Assembly (NCBI GenBank): GCA_030635045.1
Contig: DAOVZP010000109.1
Coordinates: 1-6,104 of the forward strand
DNA: 6,104 nt
Direction of reading: 5' to 3'
DNA from: Bacteroidota bacterium
GTDB lineage: Bacteria > Bacteroidota > Bacteroidia > Bacteroidales > B18-G4
The notes beneath the pieces were generated by a model, which saw only the letters and a list, made by a program, of their open reading frames with translations, was not told the DNA's origin and searched no databases. The translations under genes and the position numbers were made by a program. Shown one piece after another: positions 1 to 6,104 of the stretch. Each line of letters begins with the position of its first letter. The stretch's first letter is position 1.

Positions 1-1053
1 CCCAAAACATCGAATCAGTTCATCCTGCTTCCCGGCAATGCACGTCGCAGGTATAAAATGCTCCTGGGAACCCAGGATGCTTTTATCAAGGAATCGGTAG
101 AGTCAGCATTCAATAAATATTTTGACAAGGAAGGCAAAAAACTAGGTATTATTGCCTGTGGGATCGCTTACAATTATCTTGTTGAAAACTTCCCGGAACA
201 AAAAGTTCCGCACCCTGTCCTAAAGATCGGGCAATATCCACTACCAAAGAAACTTATTGAGAAGATGTATCAGGAATGTGATGAGATACTGGTCCTGGAA
301 GAAGGCTACCCGCTTGTAGAAGAATCTATAAGAGGATATATGAACAATGGCAAAACCATTCATGGCCGCCTTGACGGCACCTTACCGAGGGATGGAGAAC
401 TGAATCCCGGCATTGTTGCAAAAGCATTCGGCATATCCGTCTTTGAAGGAAGGGAACCTTCCGGCAATGTTGTAGGCAGGCCCCCTTCCCTTTGCAAGGG
501 TTGTCCGCATATCTATTCTTATAATGCCCTGACTGAAGCGCTTGAAAAATACGCCAAAGGAAGGGTGTTCTCCGATATTGGATGCTACACACTGGGTGCC
601 CTGGAGCCCTTCACAGCCATTGACACATGCGTCGACATGGGTGCATCGATCACCATGGCTAAGGGAGCTGCTGATAACGGCTTAGTCCCGGCTGTTGCTG
701 TTATCGGTGATTCTACATTCACACACTCAGGCATGACAGGGCTTCTCGATGCTATAATCAGCAAAAGCCCTGTTACGGTGATGATCCTCGACAATGAAAC
801 TACCGCCATGACAGGTGGGCAGAATTCCAATGCCCACGGAAAGATAGAAGATATCTGTGCCGGGCTGGGAGTAGAAAAAGAGCATATTCATGTGTTGAAC
901 CCGATACAGAAACACCATGATGAAAACATGGCCCTGATCAAAGAAGAATTAGCATATGACGGCGTCTCCGTAATCATCCCACGCAGGGAATGCATACAGA
1001 CCCTTGCTGCCAAAATAAGGGCCAAAAAGTATAAAGTTAAATCGGCAACTTAA
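1..1053 (+). CDS. iorA: Indolepyruvate:ferredoxin oxidoreductase alpha subunit (5'-truncated by window edge), lacking the C-terminal ferredoxin domain
   Basis: This is the catalytic subunit that, with IorB, oxidatively decarboxylates indolepyruvate and other aryl-2-oxoacids to aryl-acetyl-CoA and reduces ferredoxin in the cytoplasm. The frame is open from base 1 (PKTSNQFILLPGN...), so the ATG at 58 is internal and the true start lies left of the window. About 350 residues are visible of an expected 530 or so. The family cysteine motif is present as LCKGCPH (Cys codons at 493 and 502). The TPP/Mg-binding domain follows: DIGCYTLGALEPF from about 571, then GDSTFTHSG from about 706 and DNETTAMTGGQ from about 790. 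After SVIIPRREC the protein ends within about 22 basic residues. The two-cluster 8Fe ferredoxin domain found at the C terminus of classical archaeal IorA is absent. iorB begins 7 bp downstream, supporting one operon. The subunit identity is secure; substrate preference (indole-, phenyl- or hydroxyphenylpyruvate) cannot be read from the sequence. Confidence 0.93.
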   Translation, partial: PKTSNQFILLPGNARRRYKMLLGTQDAFIKESVESAFNKYFDKEGKKLGIIACGIAYNYLVENFPEQKVPHPVLKIGQYPLPKKLIEKMYQECDEILVLEEGYPLVEESIRGYMNNGKTIHGRLDGTLPRDGELNPGIVAKAFGISVFEGREPSGNVVGRPPSLCKGCPHIYSYNALTEALEKYAKGRVFSDIGCYTLGALEPFTAIDTCVDMGASITMAKGAADNGLVPAVAVIGDSTFTHSGMTGLLDAIISKSPVTVMILDNETTAMTGGQNSNAHGKIEDICAGLGVEKEHIHVLNPIQKHHDENMALIKEELAYDGVSVIIPRRECIQTLAAKIRAKKYKVKSAT

Positions 1054-1060
1054 TAAAGCT

Positions 1061-1651
1061 ATGAAGAAGGATATCATTTTAGCAGGTGTCGGAGGACAGG
1101 GCATACTGTCGATTGCTGCCATTATCGGAACCGCAGCTATGAGCGAAGACCTTTATCTCAAACAGGCTGAAGTACATGGCATGAGCCAGCGGGGCGGGGA
1201 TGTTCATTCAAACCTGCGACTGTCTGACAAACCCGTCGCATCAGACCTCATACCCAAAGGACAGGCAGACATGATCATCTCTGTTGAACCAATGGAAAGT
1301 TTACGGTATGTTTCTATGCTTGCCAAAGATGGCTGGCTGATCACCAACAGCACACCCCATGTAAACATAACAAATTACCCGGAACTTGACGACATTATAA
1401 AGGAGATCAGGGCAATGCCGCAACATATCATCATTGATGCCGATGAAATTGCGAAAGACCTGGGAAACAAAAGAGCAGCTAACATGGTGATCCTCGGAGC
1501 AGCACTGCCATTTATCGGTATGGAATCACACATCTTCCATGATGCCGTCAGGACGATCTTCGGCCGAAAAGGTGAAGAAATAGTGAAGCTCAATATTGAT
1601 GCTTTGCAGGCAGGATATGACTTTGCAGTTGGTGCTGTTGGCACTGACTGA
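1061..1651 (+). CDS. iorB: Indolepyruvate:ferredoxin oxidoreductase beta subunit
   Basis: This is the small partner subunit of IorA, a member of the pyruvate/ketoisovalerate oxidoreductase gamma-type domain family. Its 196 residues are a normal length for a stand-alone IorB. The N terminus carries the glycine-rich motif GVGGQG (residues 9-14). It is followed by the strongly conserved block EVHGMSQRGGDVHSNLR (residues 37-53) and then SVEPMESLRY, all characteristic of this subunit. The ATG at 1061 starts 7 bp after the iorA stop, leaving little room for any other start, and the spacer is A/T-rich without a Shine-Dalgarno sequence. No Fe-S cysteine motif is visible, as expected for the family. 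Translation is almost certainly coupled to, or at least co-transcribed with, iorA. The gene ends 7 bp before a tandem heptamer array and converges on the flavoprotein gene, so the operon ends here. No T-tailed hairpin terminator is evident after the stop. Confidence 0.94.
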   Translation: MKKDIILAGVGGQGILSIAAIIGTAAMSEDLYLKQAEVHGMSQRGGDVHSNLRLSDKPVASDLIPKGQADMIISVEPMESLRYVSMLAKDGWLITNSTPHVNITNYPELDDIIKEIRAMPQHIIIDADEIAKDLGNKRAANMVILGAALPFIGMESHIFHDAVRTIFGRKGEEIVKLNIDALQAGYDFAVGAVGTD

Positions 1652-1658
1652 GTGAATC

Positions 1659-1700
1659 CTGGATACTGGATACTGGATACTAGATACTGGATACTAGATT
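1659..1700. repeat. Tandem heptamer array, six units of CTGGATA / CTAGATA
   Basis: Six contiguous 7-bp units can be read: CTGGATA at 1659, 1666, 1673 and 1687, CTAGATA at 1680, and a terminal CTAGATT at 1694. The units differ only at position 3 (G or A) and at the last base of the final unit. The array fills the gap between the convergent iorB and DHOD-like genes and overlaps the last two codons of the latter. It has no self-complementary arms long enough for a convincing hairpin, so it does not look like a rho-independent terminator. From memory, similar GGATACT heptamer arrays occur between genes in other environmental bacterial genomes. I could not check this. Confidence 0.93.
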
Positions 1701-2707
1701 AAAGGATACTTCTTAAATATCTCCTCAGACTTCATCAGGATATCAACATACTGGGCACGTTTGTAAGTAAACGGATCTTTCAGTGTTTTCTGTGACAACT
1801 TACCCCTGAATTCGTCCAGTGTTTTGTAATTTTTCTTCTTCATCCAGGTTTCCATCTCATTCAGGATGGTGCTGATCTGCCCGATCCCGTTCTTATAGAT
1901 CGTACTCACAATCTGAACGGCATCGGCACCGGCAAGTATCATTGAGATAACATCTTCGCCGGTAAAGATACCTGTGTTGACACAAACTTTGGCATTGAGC
2001 TCGCCGTAAAGCAAGCCTGCAAAACGCAGTGCTATCCTGTTATCGTTCTGAGTTGAAAGATTATAAGGAAAATAATGTTCCTCCATGTCGATATCGATCT
2101 CCGGCTGGAATAAACGATTGAAAAGTACAAATGCATCAACACCCTTCTTATCCATTTCAGAGATCACATACAATGGGTTGGTATAATAGGGGCTCAGTTT
2201 GGCTGCTACCGGTATTTTAACGGCTTTCTTCACTTTTTCCAACAGATCAAGCTGCTCTGTAATGATAGACCTGCCATCAATCTCAAAACTTCTCGGTATG
2301 AAATAGAAATTCAGTTCCAGTCCGGCAACCCCTGTATCCTCTATCTTTTTGGCATATTCTTCCCAGGTCTCATCATATACACAGTTAAGGCTGGCAAACA
2401 AGGGAATTCCCAGGGCCTCCCTGGCTTCCTTCAGCATGGCAAGAAAAGCCTCCGGGCCGGCTTCATCAGAATCAGGATATGGAGAACCTGACATCTCTGC
2501 ATGCCTGTCTGCATAGTTCTCTTCTGCCTGAAAATTCTGAAGATTTTCAAGGTGGATCTGCTCTTCAAACAGGGTTTTATAAACGACAGCAGCAGCACCT
2601 TCCTCTTCAATATTTCTCAACGCAGCAAGGTTAGTTACAAGGTTGCTGGCTCCAACGATTACAGGGTTCTTCAACTCAACCCCCATATAATTTGTTTTCA
2701 GGTCCAT
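1694..2707 (-). CDS. Dihydroorotate dehydrogenase-like FMN-barrel protein, catalytic cysteine absent
   Basis: This 337-residue protein has the TIM-barrel fold signature of class 1 dihydroorotate dehydrogenases. Features run in order: MGVELKNPVIVGAS at the N terminus, VVYKTL (Lys44), SLNCVYDETWEEYA (106-119), LELN (130-133), AAKLSPYY (168-175, Lys170 matching the FMN-contacting lysine), and the C-terminal FMN-phosphate loop VNTGIFTGEDV (243-253) followed by LAGADAVQIVSTIY. Where class 1 enzymes have ELNLSCPN with the catalytic Cys, this one reads ELNFYFIP, so the base is replaced by Phe136. It therefore belongs to the DHOD-like group described as keeping the FMN site but lacking catalytic residues. 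It is probably not the pyrimidine-biosynthesis pyrD. The ATG at 2705-2707 is the first possible start, because an in-frame TGA lies at 2744-2746 upstream. The stop TAG (1694-1696) lies inside the heptamer array. It is divergent from nifJ, which suggests a shared regulatory region. The true reaction is unknown. Confidence 0.9.
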   Translation of the reverse strand: MDLKTNYMGVELKNPVIVGASNLVTNLAALRNIEEEGAAAVVYKTLFEEQIHLENLQNFQAEENYADRHAEMSGSPYPDSDEAGPEAFLAMLKEAREALGIPLFASLNCVYDETWEEYAKKIEDTGVAGLELNFYFIPRSFEIDGRSIITEQLDLLEKVKKAVKIPVAAKLSPYYTNPLYVISEMDKKGVDAFVLFNRLFQPEIDIDMEEHYFPYNLSTQNDNRIALRFAGLLYGELNAKVCVNTGIFTGEDVISMILAGADAVQIVSTIYKNGIGQISTILNEMETWMKKKNYKTLDEFRGKLSQKTLKDPFTYKRAQYVDILMKSEEIFKKYPLI

Positions 2708-2722
2708 AGTAGTCTTAGTTAA

Positions 2723-2742
2723 TTGTTTTATTATTGAAACAA
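2723..2742. promoter_or_regulatory. Inverted repeat TTGTTT-N8-AAACAA in the leader of the DHOD-like gene
   Basis: Perfect 6-bp arms (2723-2728 and 2737-2742) flank an 8-bp A/T-rich spacer, 15 bp upstream of the minus-strand ATG. If transcription starts near 2769, the dyad lies in the mRNA leader and could be a weak hairpin. As DNA it could equally be a protein-binding dyad. The sequence is A/T-rich, so chance occurrence is quite possible. Confidence 0.3.
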
Positions 2743-2760
2743 CTCAAATAATTTTTAAGC

Positions 2761-2776
2761 TGCATAAAAGTATGCA
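2761..2776. promoter_or_regulatory. Perfect dyad TGCATA-AAAG-TATGCA at the minus-strand promoter (candidate operator)
   Basis: The two 6-bp arms are exact inverted copies separated by 4 bp. This 6-4-6 geometry is common for dimeric helix-turn-helix regulators. The right arm touches the last base of the candidate -7 box of the DHOD-like gene, and the dyad covers its predicted transcription start, as an operator would. The arms do not match the FNR (TTGAT-N4-ATCAA) or CRP consensus. The regulator is unknown and function is inferred only from position and symmetry. Confidence 0.4.
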
Positions 2777-2806
2777 AAAATATTTAATCGCCCGAATCTT
2801 CACCAA
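2775..2806 (-). promoter_or_regulatory. Candidate Bacteroidota promoter for the DHOD-like gene
   Basis: Read on the minus strand, 2782-2775 is TATTTTTG, a full match to the Bacteroidota -7 consensus TAnnTTTG. At 2806-2803 there is TTGG, one base off the -33 element TTTG, with a 20-bp spacer (the usual spacing is about 19). Transcription would begin near 2769 and give a leader of about 60 nt. The A/T-rich spacer makes chance matches to the -7 box possible. Confidence 0.45.
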
Positions 2807-2884
2807 TCTAAAATCAATATAAATAATGTAAGTACTGCCTAAATTTACCCGAATTTAAAATGCATATACATATTATTTATTAAT

Positions 2885-2915
2885 TTCGTGCTGCCTTTTT
2901 GAGGTATCAATTTTG
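2885..2915 (+). promoter_or_regulatory. Candidate promoter for nifJ
   Basis: TTCG at 2885-2888 and CAATTTTG at 2908-2915 are separated by exactly 19 bp. Each is one base away from the Bacteroidota elements TTTG (-33) and TAnnTTTG (-7). Transcription would start around 2922, leaving a short A-rich leader of about 25 nt before the ATG at 2946. An overlapping alternative -7-like box, TAATTTCG at 2881-2888, lacks a well-placed -33 partner. The evidence is motif spacing only. Confidence 0.35.
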
Positions 2916-2945
2916 AACTTGTAAAGACTTAAAAATAAAGATATT

Positions 2946-5900
2946 ATGGCTAGAGAGAAAAAATTTATCACTTGTGATGGAAACTATGCTGCAGCTCATG
3001 TGGCATACATGTTCAGTGAAGTGGCATGCATCTACCCGATCACCCCGTCCTCAACCATGGCGGAGTATATTGATGAGTGGGCTGCTTATGGAAGAAAGAA
3101 TATTTTTGGTGAGACTGTTAAGGTGGAAGAAATGCAATCAGAAGCCGGAGCAGCGGGAGCCCTTCATGGTTCTCTTCAGGCCGGGGCCCTTGCCTCTACT
3201 TTCACTGCTTCACAGGGCCTTCTGTTAATGATCCCTAACATGTACAAGATCTCCGGTGAATTCCTGCCGGCGGTATTTCATGTCAGTGCAAGAAGTATTG
3301 CCGCACATGCCCTTTCCATCTTTGGAGACCATAGTGATGTGATGTCTGTCAGGCAGACCGGCTTTGCAATGCTGGCCTCAGGGAGCATACAGGAAATTAT
3401 GGATATCGGTGGCATCGCCCACCTGGCATCAATAAAATCAAAGATCCCTTTCCTTCACTTCTTCGATGGATTCAGAAGCTCTCACGAGATCCAGAAAGTG
3501 GAATATTTCGACAACGATGATGTAACAGACCTGGTCGACTATGAGATGCTGCAGAAGTTCAGGGATAATGCCCTCAACCCCGAGCATCCTGTTACCAGGG
3601 GAACTGCACAAAACCCCGACATATTCTTCCAGGCCAAAGAAGCCGGAGCACGCTTTTACGATCCTATCCCCGATATCGTGGAGGATTATATGAAGGAGAT
3701 CAGCAAAATGACAGGCAGGGAGTATCATCCCTTCACCTATTATGGTGCCCCGGATGCAGAGAATATTATCATAGCCATGGGCTCCGTTACTTCCACCATT
3801 AAGGAGGTGATCGATTATAAGCTTGCAAATGGCGAAAAAGTCGGCCTCATCTCAGTACACCTGTACAGGCCATTCTCAGAAAAATATTTTATGCAGGTTT
3901 TTCCAAAGAGTGTAAAACGTATTGCAGTGCTTGACCGCACCAAGGAACTTGGCGCCAACGGAGATCCGCTGTATCTCGACATCAGGGATCTCTTCTACGG
4001 AAAGGAAAATGCTCCCGCAATCGTGGGCGGCCGTTACGGACTCAGCTCAAAAGATACTACTCCTGCAATGATCATTTCTGTTTTCGATAACCTGGAGCAG
4101 GCGATACCGATGAACCAGTTTACCGTAGGCATCATCGATGATGTTAAATACACCTCTCTTCCTCTCTTGCCTAATGTTTTGACAGCGCCAAAGGGAACCT
4201 ATGAAGCGAAATTTTACGGTCTGGGATCTGATGGTACAGTAGGTGCCAATAAAAACTCCATTAAGATCATTGGCGACACCACAGACAAGTTTGTACAGGC
4301 TTATTTTGATTATGACTCCAAGAAATCAGGCGGGATCACCACTTCTCACCTGCGTTTCGGCGATTCTCCCATACAGTCGGTTTACCTGGTTAACACACCT
4401 GACTTTGTTGCCTGCCACGTGCCTTCTTATCTGAATAAGTACGACATGCTGAAAGGCCTCAAGAAAGGTGGCACATTCCTGCTCAACAGCATATGGAATG
4501 ATGAAGAAACTAAGGAGCACCTGACAGATGCCATGAAGAAATATATGGCTGAGAATGACATCCGCTTCTATATTATCAATGCCACAAAGATCGCTGAAGA
4601 TCTCGGACTTGGTTCCAGGACCAACACGATCATGCAATCGGCATTCTTTAAAATTGCTGAAGTGATCCCTTATGAACTGGCTGTTGAGCAAATGAAAAAA
4701 GCCATTTTGAAATCATTCGGAAAGAAAGGTGAAGAGATCGTTAACATGAACAATGCCGCTGTTGATCAGGGTGGCAATGTTACGGAGGTAAAAATACCTT
4801 CCGAATGGAAAAATATTGAGCCAAACGATAAGAAAATAAAAACAGAAGTGCCTGATTTTGTGGCCAATGTTTGTGATCCGATCAACCGGCTGAATGGTAA
4901 TGACCTTCCGGTAAGTGCATTTCTTGGCCGTGAGGACGGGACCTTCCCTTCCGGTACCACCGCCTTCGAAAAACGTGGTATTGCAGTAAATGTCCCTGAA
5001 TGGATCCCGGAAAACTGTATACAGTGCAACCAGTGCTCCTACGTTTGCCCTCATGCAGCCATCAGGCCATTTCTTATCAACGAAGATGAAATGAAAGAAC
5101 TTCCTGAAGGTACTGCCACCATCGTGGCCAAAGGAAAAGGCTTCGAAGGCCATAACTTCAAGATCCAGGTCAGCGTGCTCGACTGTACAGGATGTGGAAA
5201 CTGCGCCGATATCTGTCCTTCAAAAGAAAAATCACTTGTCATGAAGAAGCTCGAAACACAGCTTGATGAAGTGGACAGGTGGAAGCACTTCGACAGCAAG
5301 GTAGGCTATAAAGACCAATTGGTTGACAAATTCAAGACCGTTAAGAACAGCCAGTTTGCACAACCACTGTTCGAATTCTCCGGTGCCTGCGCAGGTTGTG
5401 GAGAGACACCTTACGTGAAAACCATTACCCAGCTCTTCGGGGAGCGCATGATGGTTTCCAATGCTACGGGTTGTTCTTCTATCTACGGTGGTTCGGCACC
5501 TTCGACATCTTATTGCAGCCACAAGGAATCTGGCCATGGCGTAGCCTGGGCAAACTCCCTCTTTGAAGACAATGCAGAATATGGATTCGGTATGACTGTT
5601 GGTGTAAGAAAGATGCGTGAAAGGATTGCCGACAGGTTGAATAAGCTGACCCCAAAAGCTGATACCAAAACGCAGGAAGCCATCAATGAATGGCTGGCAG
5701 GTATGGAACTTGCAGAGCCATCGAAGATCGCATCAGCCAAACTACTACCCCTGCTTTCAAAGATAAAAGACCCGCTGGCAGAAGAAGTGCTCAAACTCGA
5801 GCAATATTTCGTTAAAAAATCAGTATGGGTATTCGGTGGTGACGGATGGGCCTACGACATAGGCTTCGGAGGGGTTGATCATGTCATTGCTACCGGTGAA

Positions 5901-6104
5901 GATATCAACATCCTTGTCATGGATACCGAAATATATTCCAATACCGGCGGGCAGTCATCCAAAGCAACACCTGTGGGCGCCGTTGCCAAGTTTGCCGCTT
6001 CAGGTAAGAAGATCCGTAAAAAAGATCTGGGAATGATGGCCATGACCTATGGATATGTATATGTTGCACAGGTAGCCATGGGAGCCAGCCAGTCGCAGTT
6101 CTTC
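2946..6104 (+). CDS. nifJ: Pyruvate:ferredoxin (flavodoxin) oxidoreductase, single-chain homodimeric type (3'-truncated by window edge)
   Basis: The enzyme interconverts pyruvate plus CoA with acetyl-CoA, CO2 and reduced ferredoxin or flavodoxin in the cytoplasm. 1053 codons are open to the last base; family members are about 1170-1200 residues, so roughly 130 are missing. Domain I has YPITPSS (30-36), Glu66 and the substrate arginine in SARSIAAHALSIFGDH (Arg116). Domain III, the gamma-type domain, begins near GLGSDGTVGANK (from 425). The EKR motif is at 675-677. The two-[4Fe-4S] ferredoxin domain has CIQCNQCSYVCP (Cys691, 694, 697, 701) and CTGCGNCADICP (Cys747, 750, 753, 757). The TPP domain supplies three ligands of the proximal cluster (Cys815, Cys818, Cys843), plus GGDGW (964-968) and NTGGQ (999-1003). 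The fourth proximal cysteine would lie just past the window. An in-frame TAA at 2922 with no alternative start between fixes the ATG at 2946. There is no Shine-Dalgarno sequence. Every catalytic element expected in the visible part is intact. Confidence 0.97.
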   Translation, partial: MAREKKFITCDGNYAAAHVAYMFSEVACIYPITPSSTMAEYIDEWAAYGRKNIFGETVKVEEMQSEAGAAGALHGSLQAGALASTFTASQGLLLMIPNMYKISGEFLPAVFHVSARSIAAHALSIFGDHSDVMSVRQTGFAMLASGSIQEIMDIGGIAHLASIKSKIPFLHFFDGFRSSHEIQKVEYFDNDDVTDLVDYEMLQKFRDNALNPEHPVTRGTAQNPDIFFQAKEAGARFYDPIPDIVEDYMKEISKMTGREYHPFTYYGAPDAENIIIAMGSVTSTIKEVIDYKLANGEKVGLISVHLYRPFSEKYFMQVFPKSVKRIAVLDRTKELGANGDPLYLDIRDLFYGKENAPAIVGGRYGLSSKDTTPAMIISVFDNLEQAIPMNQFTVGIIDDVKYTSLPLLPNVLTAPKGTYEAKFYGLGSDGTVGANKNSIKIIGDTTDKFVQAYFDYDSKKSGGITTSHLRFGDSPIQSVYLVNTPDFVACHVPSYLNKYDMLKGLKKGGTFLLNSIWNDEETKEHLTDAMKKYMAENDIRFYIINATKIAEDLGLGSRTNTIMQSAFFKIAEVIPYELAVEQMKKAILKSFGKKGEEIVNMNNAAVDQGGNVTEVKIPSEWKNIEPNDKKIKTEVPDFVANVCDPINRLNGNDLPVSAFLGREDGTFPSGTTAFEKRGIAVNVPEWIPENCIQCNQCSYVCPHAAIRPFLINEDEMKELPEGTATIVAKGKGFEGHNFKIQVSVLDCTGCGNCADICPSKEKSLVMKKLETQLDEVDRWKHFDSKVGYKDQLVDKFKTVKNSQFAQPLFEFSGACAGCGETPYVKTITQLFGERMMVSNATGCSSIYGGSAPSTSYCSHKESGHGVAWANSLFEDNAEYGFGMTVGVRKMRERIADRLNKLTPKADTKTQEAINEWLAGMELAEPSKIASAKLLPLLSKIKDPLAEEVLKLEQYFVKKSVWVFGGDGWAYDIGFGGVDHVIATGEDINILVMDTEIYSNTGGQSSKATPVGAVAKFAASGKKIRKKDLGMMAMTYGYVYVAQVAMGASQSQFF

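Noticed and set aside
58..120. ATG at 58 as the start of iorA
   Set aside because: The frame is open back to base 1 and encodes a sequence (NQFILLPGNARRR) that continues the protein smoothly, so this Met is internal and the gene is cut by the window edge.
326..918. Minus-strand open frames within iorA (326-592, 585-830, 727-918)
   Set aside because: They are shadows of the iorA coding frame, with no recognisable domain and no separate start region.
1632..1654. Possible terminator hairpins at the end of iorB (GTGCT/GGCAC and CACT/AGTG)
   Set aside because: The stems are only 4-5 bp, lie in or at the edge of the coding sequence, and have no T-run after them.
1659..1700. The heptamer array as a CRISPR or a hairpin terminator
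   Set aside because: The units are directly adjacent with no spacers, far too short for CRISPR repeats, and all in the same orientation without complementary arms.
1694..2707. The flavoprotein as genuine PyrD (dihydroorotate dehydrogenase) or as a pseudogene
   Set aside because: The catalytic Cys of ELNLSCPN is replaced by Phe, arguing against true PyrD. The frame is full-length with an intact FMN loop, arguing against decay.
2907..2916. Short palindrome TCAA-TT-TTGA overlapping the nifJ -7 region
   Set aside because: Four-base arms in A/T-rich DNA are expected by chance. It is only half of an FNR-like pattern with the wrong spacing.
2974..3228. 84-codon plus-strand frame near the start of nifJ
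   Set aside because: It overlaps nifJ domain I in another frame. The nifJ frame here contains YPITPSS and the other conserved residues, so this is out-of-frame noise.
4713..5153. 146-codon minus-strand open frame, with several others at 3438-3728, 4326-4691, 5051-5299, 5232-5537 and 5510-5794
   Set aside because: All lie antisense to nifJ, whose plus-strand frame is continuous with all expected catalytic motifs. Their translations resemble no family and are rich in the biased residues typical of antisense frames.

Overview
The window looks like chromosomal DNA from an anaerobic member of the Bacteroidota, most likely Bacteroidales-like. Three things suggest this: none of the visible starts has a Shine-Dalgarno sequence (they follow A/T-rich leaders), the divergent spacer carries a good match to the Bacteroidota -7 promoter box (TAnnTTTG), and the proteins look like the Bacteroidota versions of their families. 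Assignment to phylum is fairly confident; anything finer is a guess.

Layout. 1-1053 (+): the 3' two thirds or so of iorA, the TPP-binding subunit of indolepyruvate (arylpyruvate):ferredoxin oxidoreductase, cut by the left edge. 1061-1651 (+): iorB, its partner subunit, 7 bp downstream and surely in the same operon. 1659-1700: six tandem copies of a heptamer (CTGGATA/CTAGATA) filling the junction with the next gene, which converges on iorB. 1694-2707 (-): a dihydroorotate-dehydrogenase-like flavoprotein whose stop codon lies inside the last heptamer and which lacks the catalytic cysteine of true DHODs. 2708-2945: an A/T-rich divergent promoter region with candidate promoters in both directions and two perfect 6-bp dyads on the side of the flavoprotein gene. 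2946-6104 (+): nifJ/por, a single-chain pyruvate:ferredoxin (flavodoxin) oxidoreductase. It is open for 1053 codons and runs off the right edge, with about 130 residues missing.

How the genes fit together. Two TPP-dependent 2-oxoacid:ferredoxin oxidoreductases sit within 2 kb of each other: one for aromatic 2-oxoacids (IorAB) and one for pyruvate (NifJ). Both exchange low-potential electrons with ferredoxin or flavodoxin in the cytoplasm, either by oxidising 2-oxoacids to acyl-CoA or by running in reverse as reductive carboxylases. The FMN-type protein between them shares the divergent promoter region with nifJ. A redox or regulatory link to PFOR is an inference from position only.

This is mainly a central anaerobic metabolism region. 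No CRISPR array, transposase, RNA gene or defence system is visible. The observations most worth following up are the IorA that ends without its ferredoxin domain, the catalytically degenerate DHOD-like protein paired with nifJ, the heptamer array supplying a stop codon, and the dyads in the divergent spacer.
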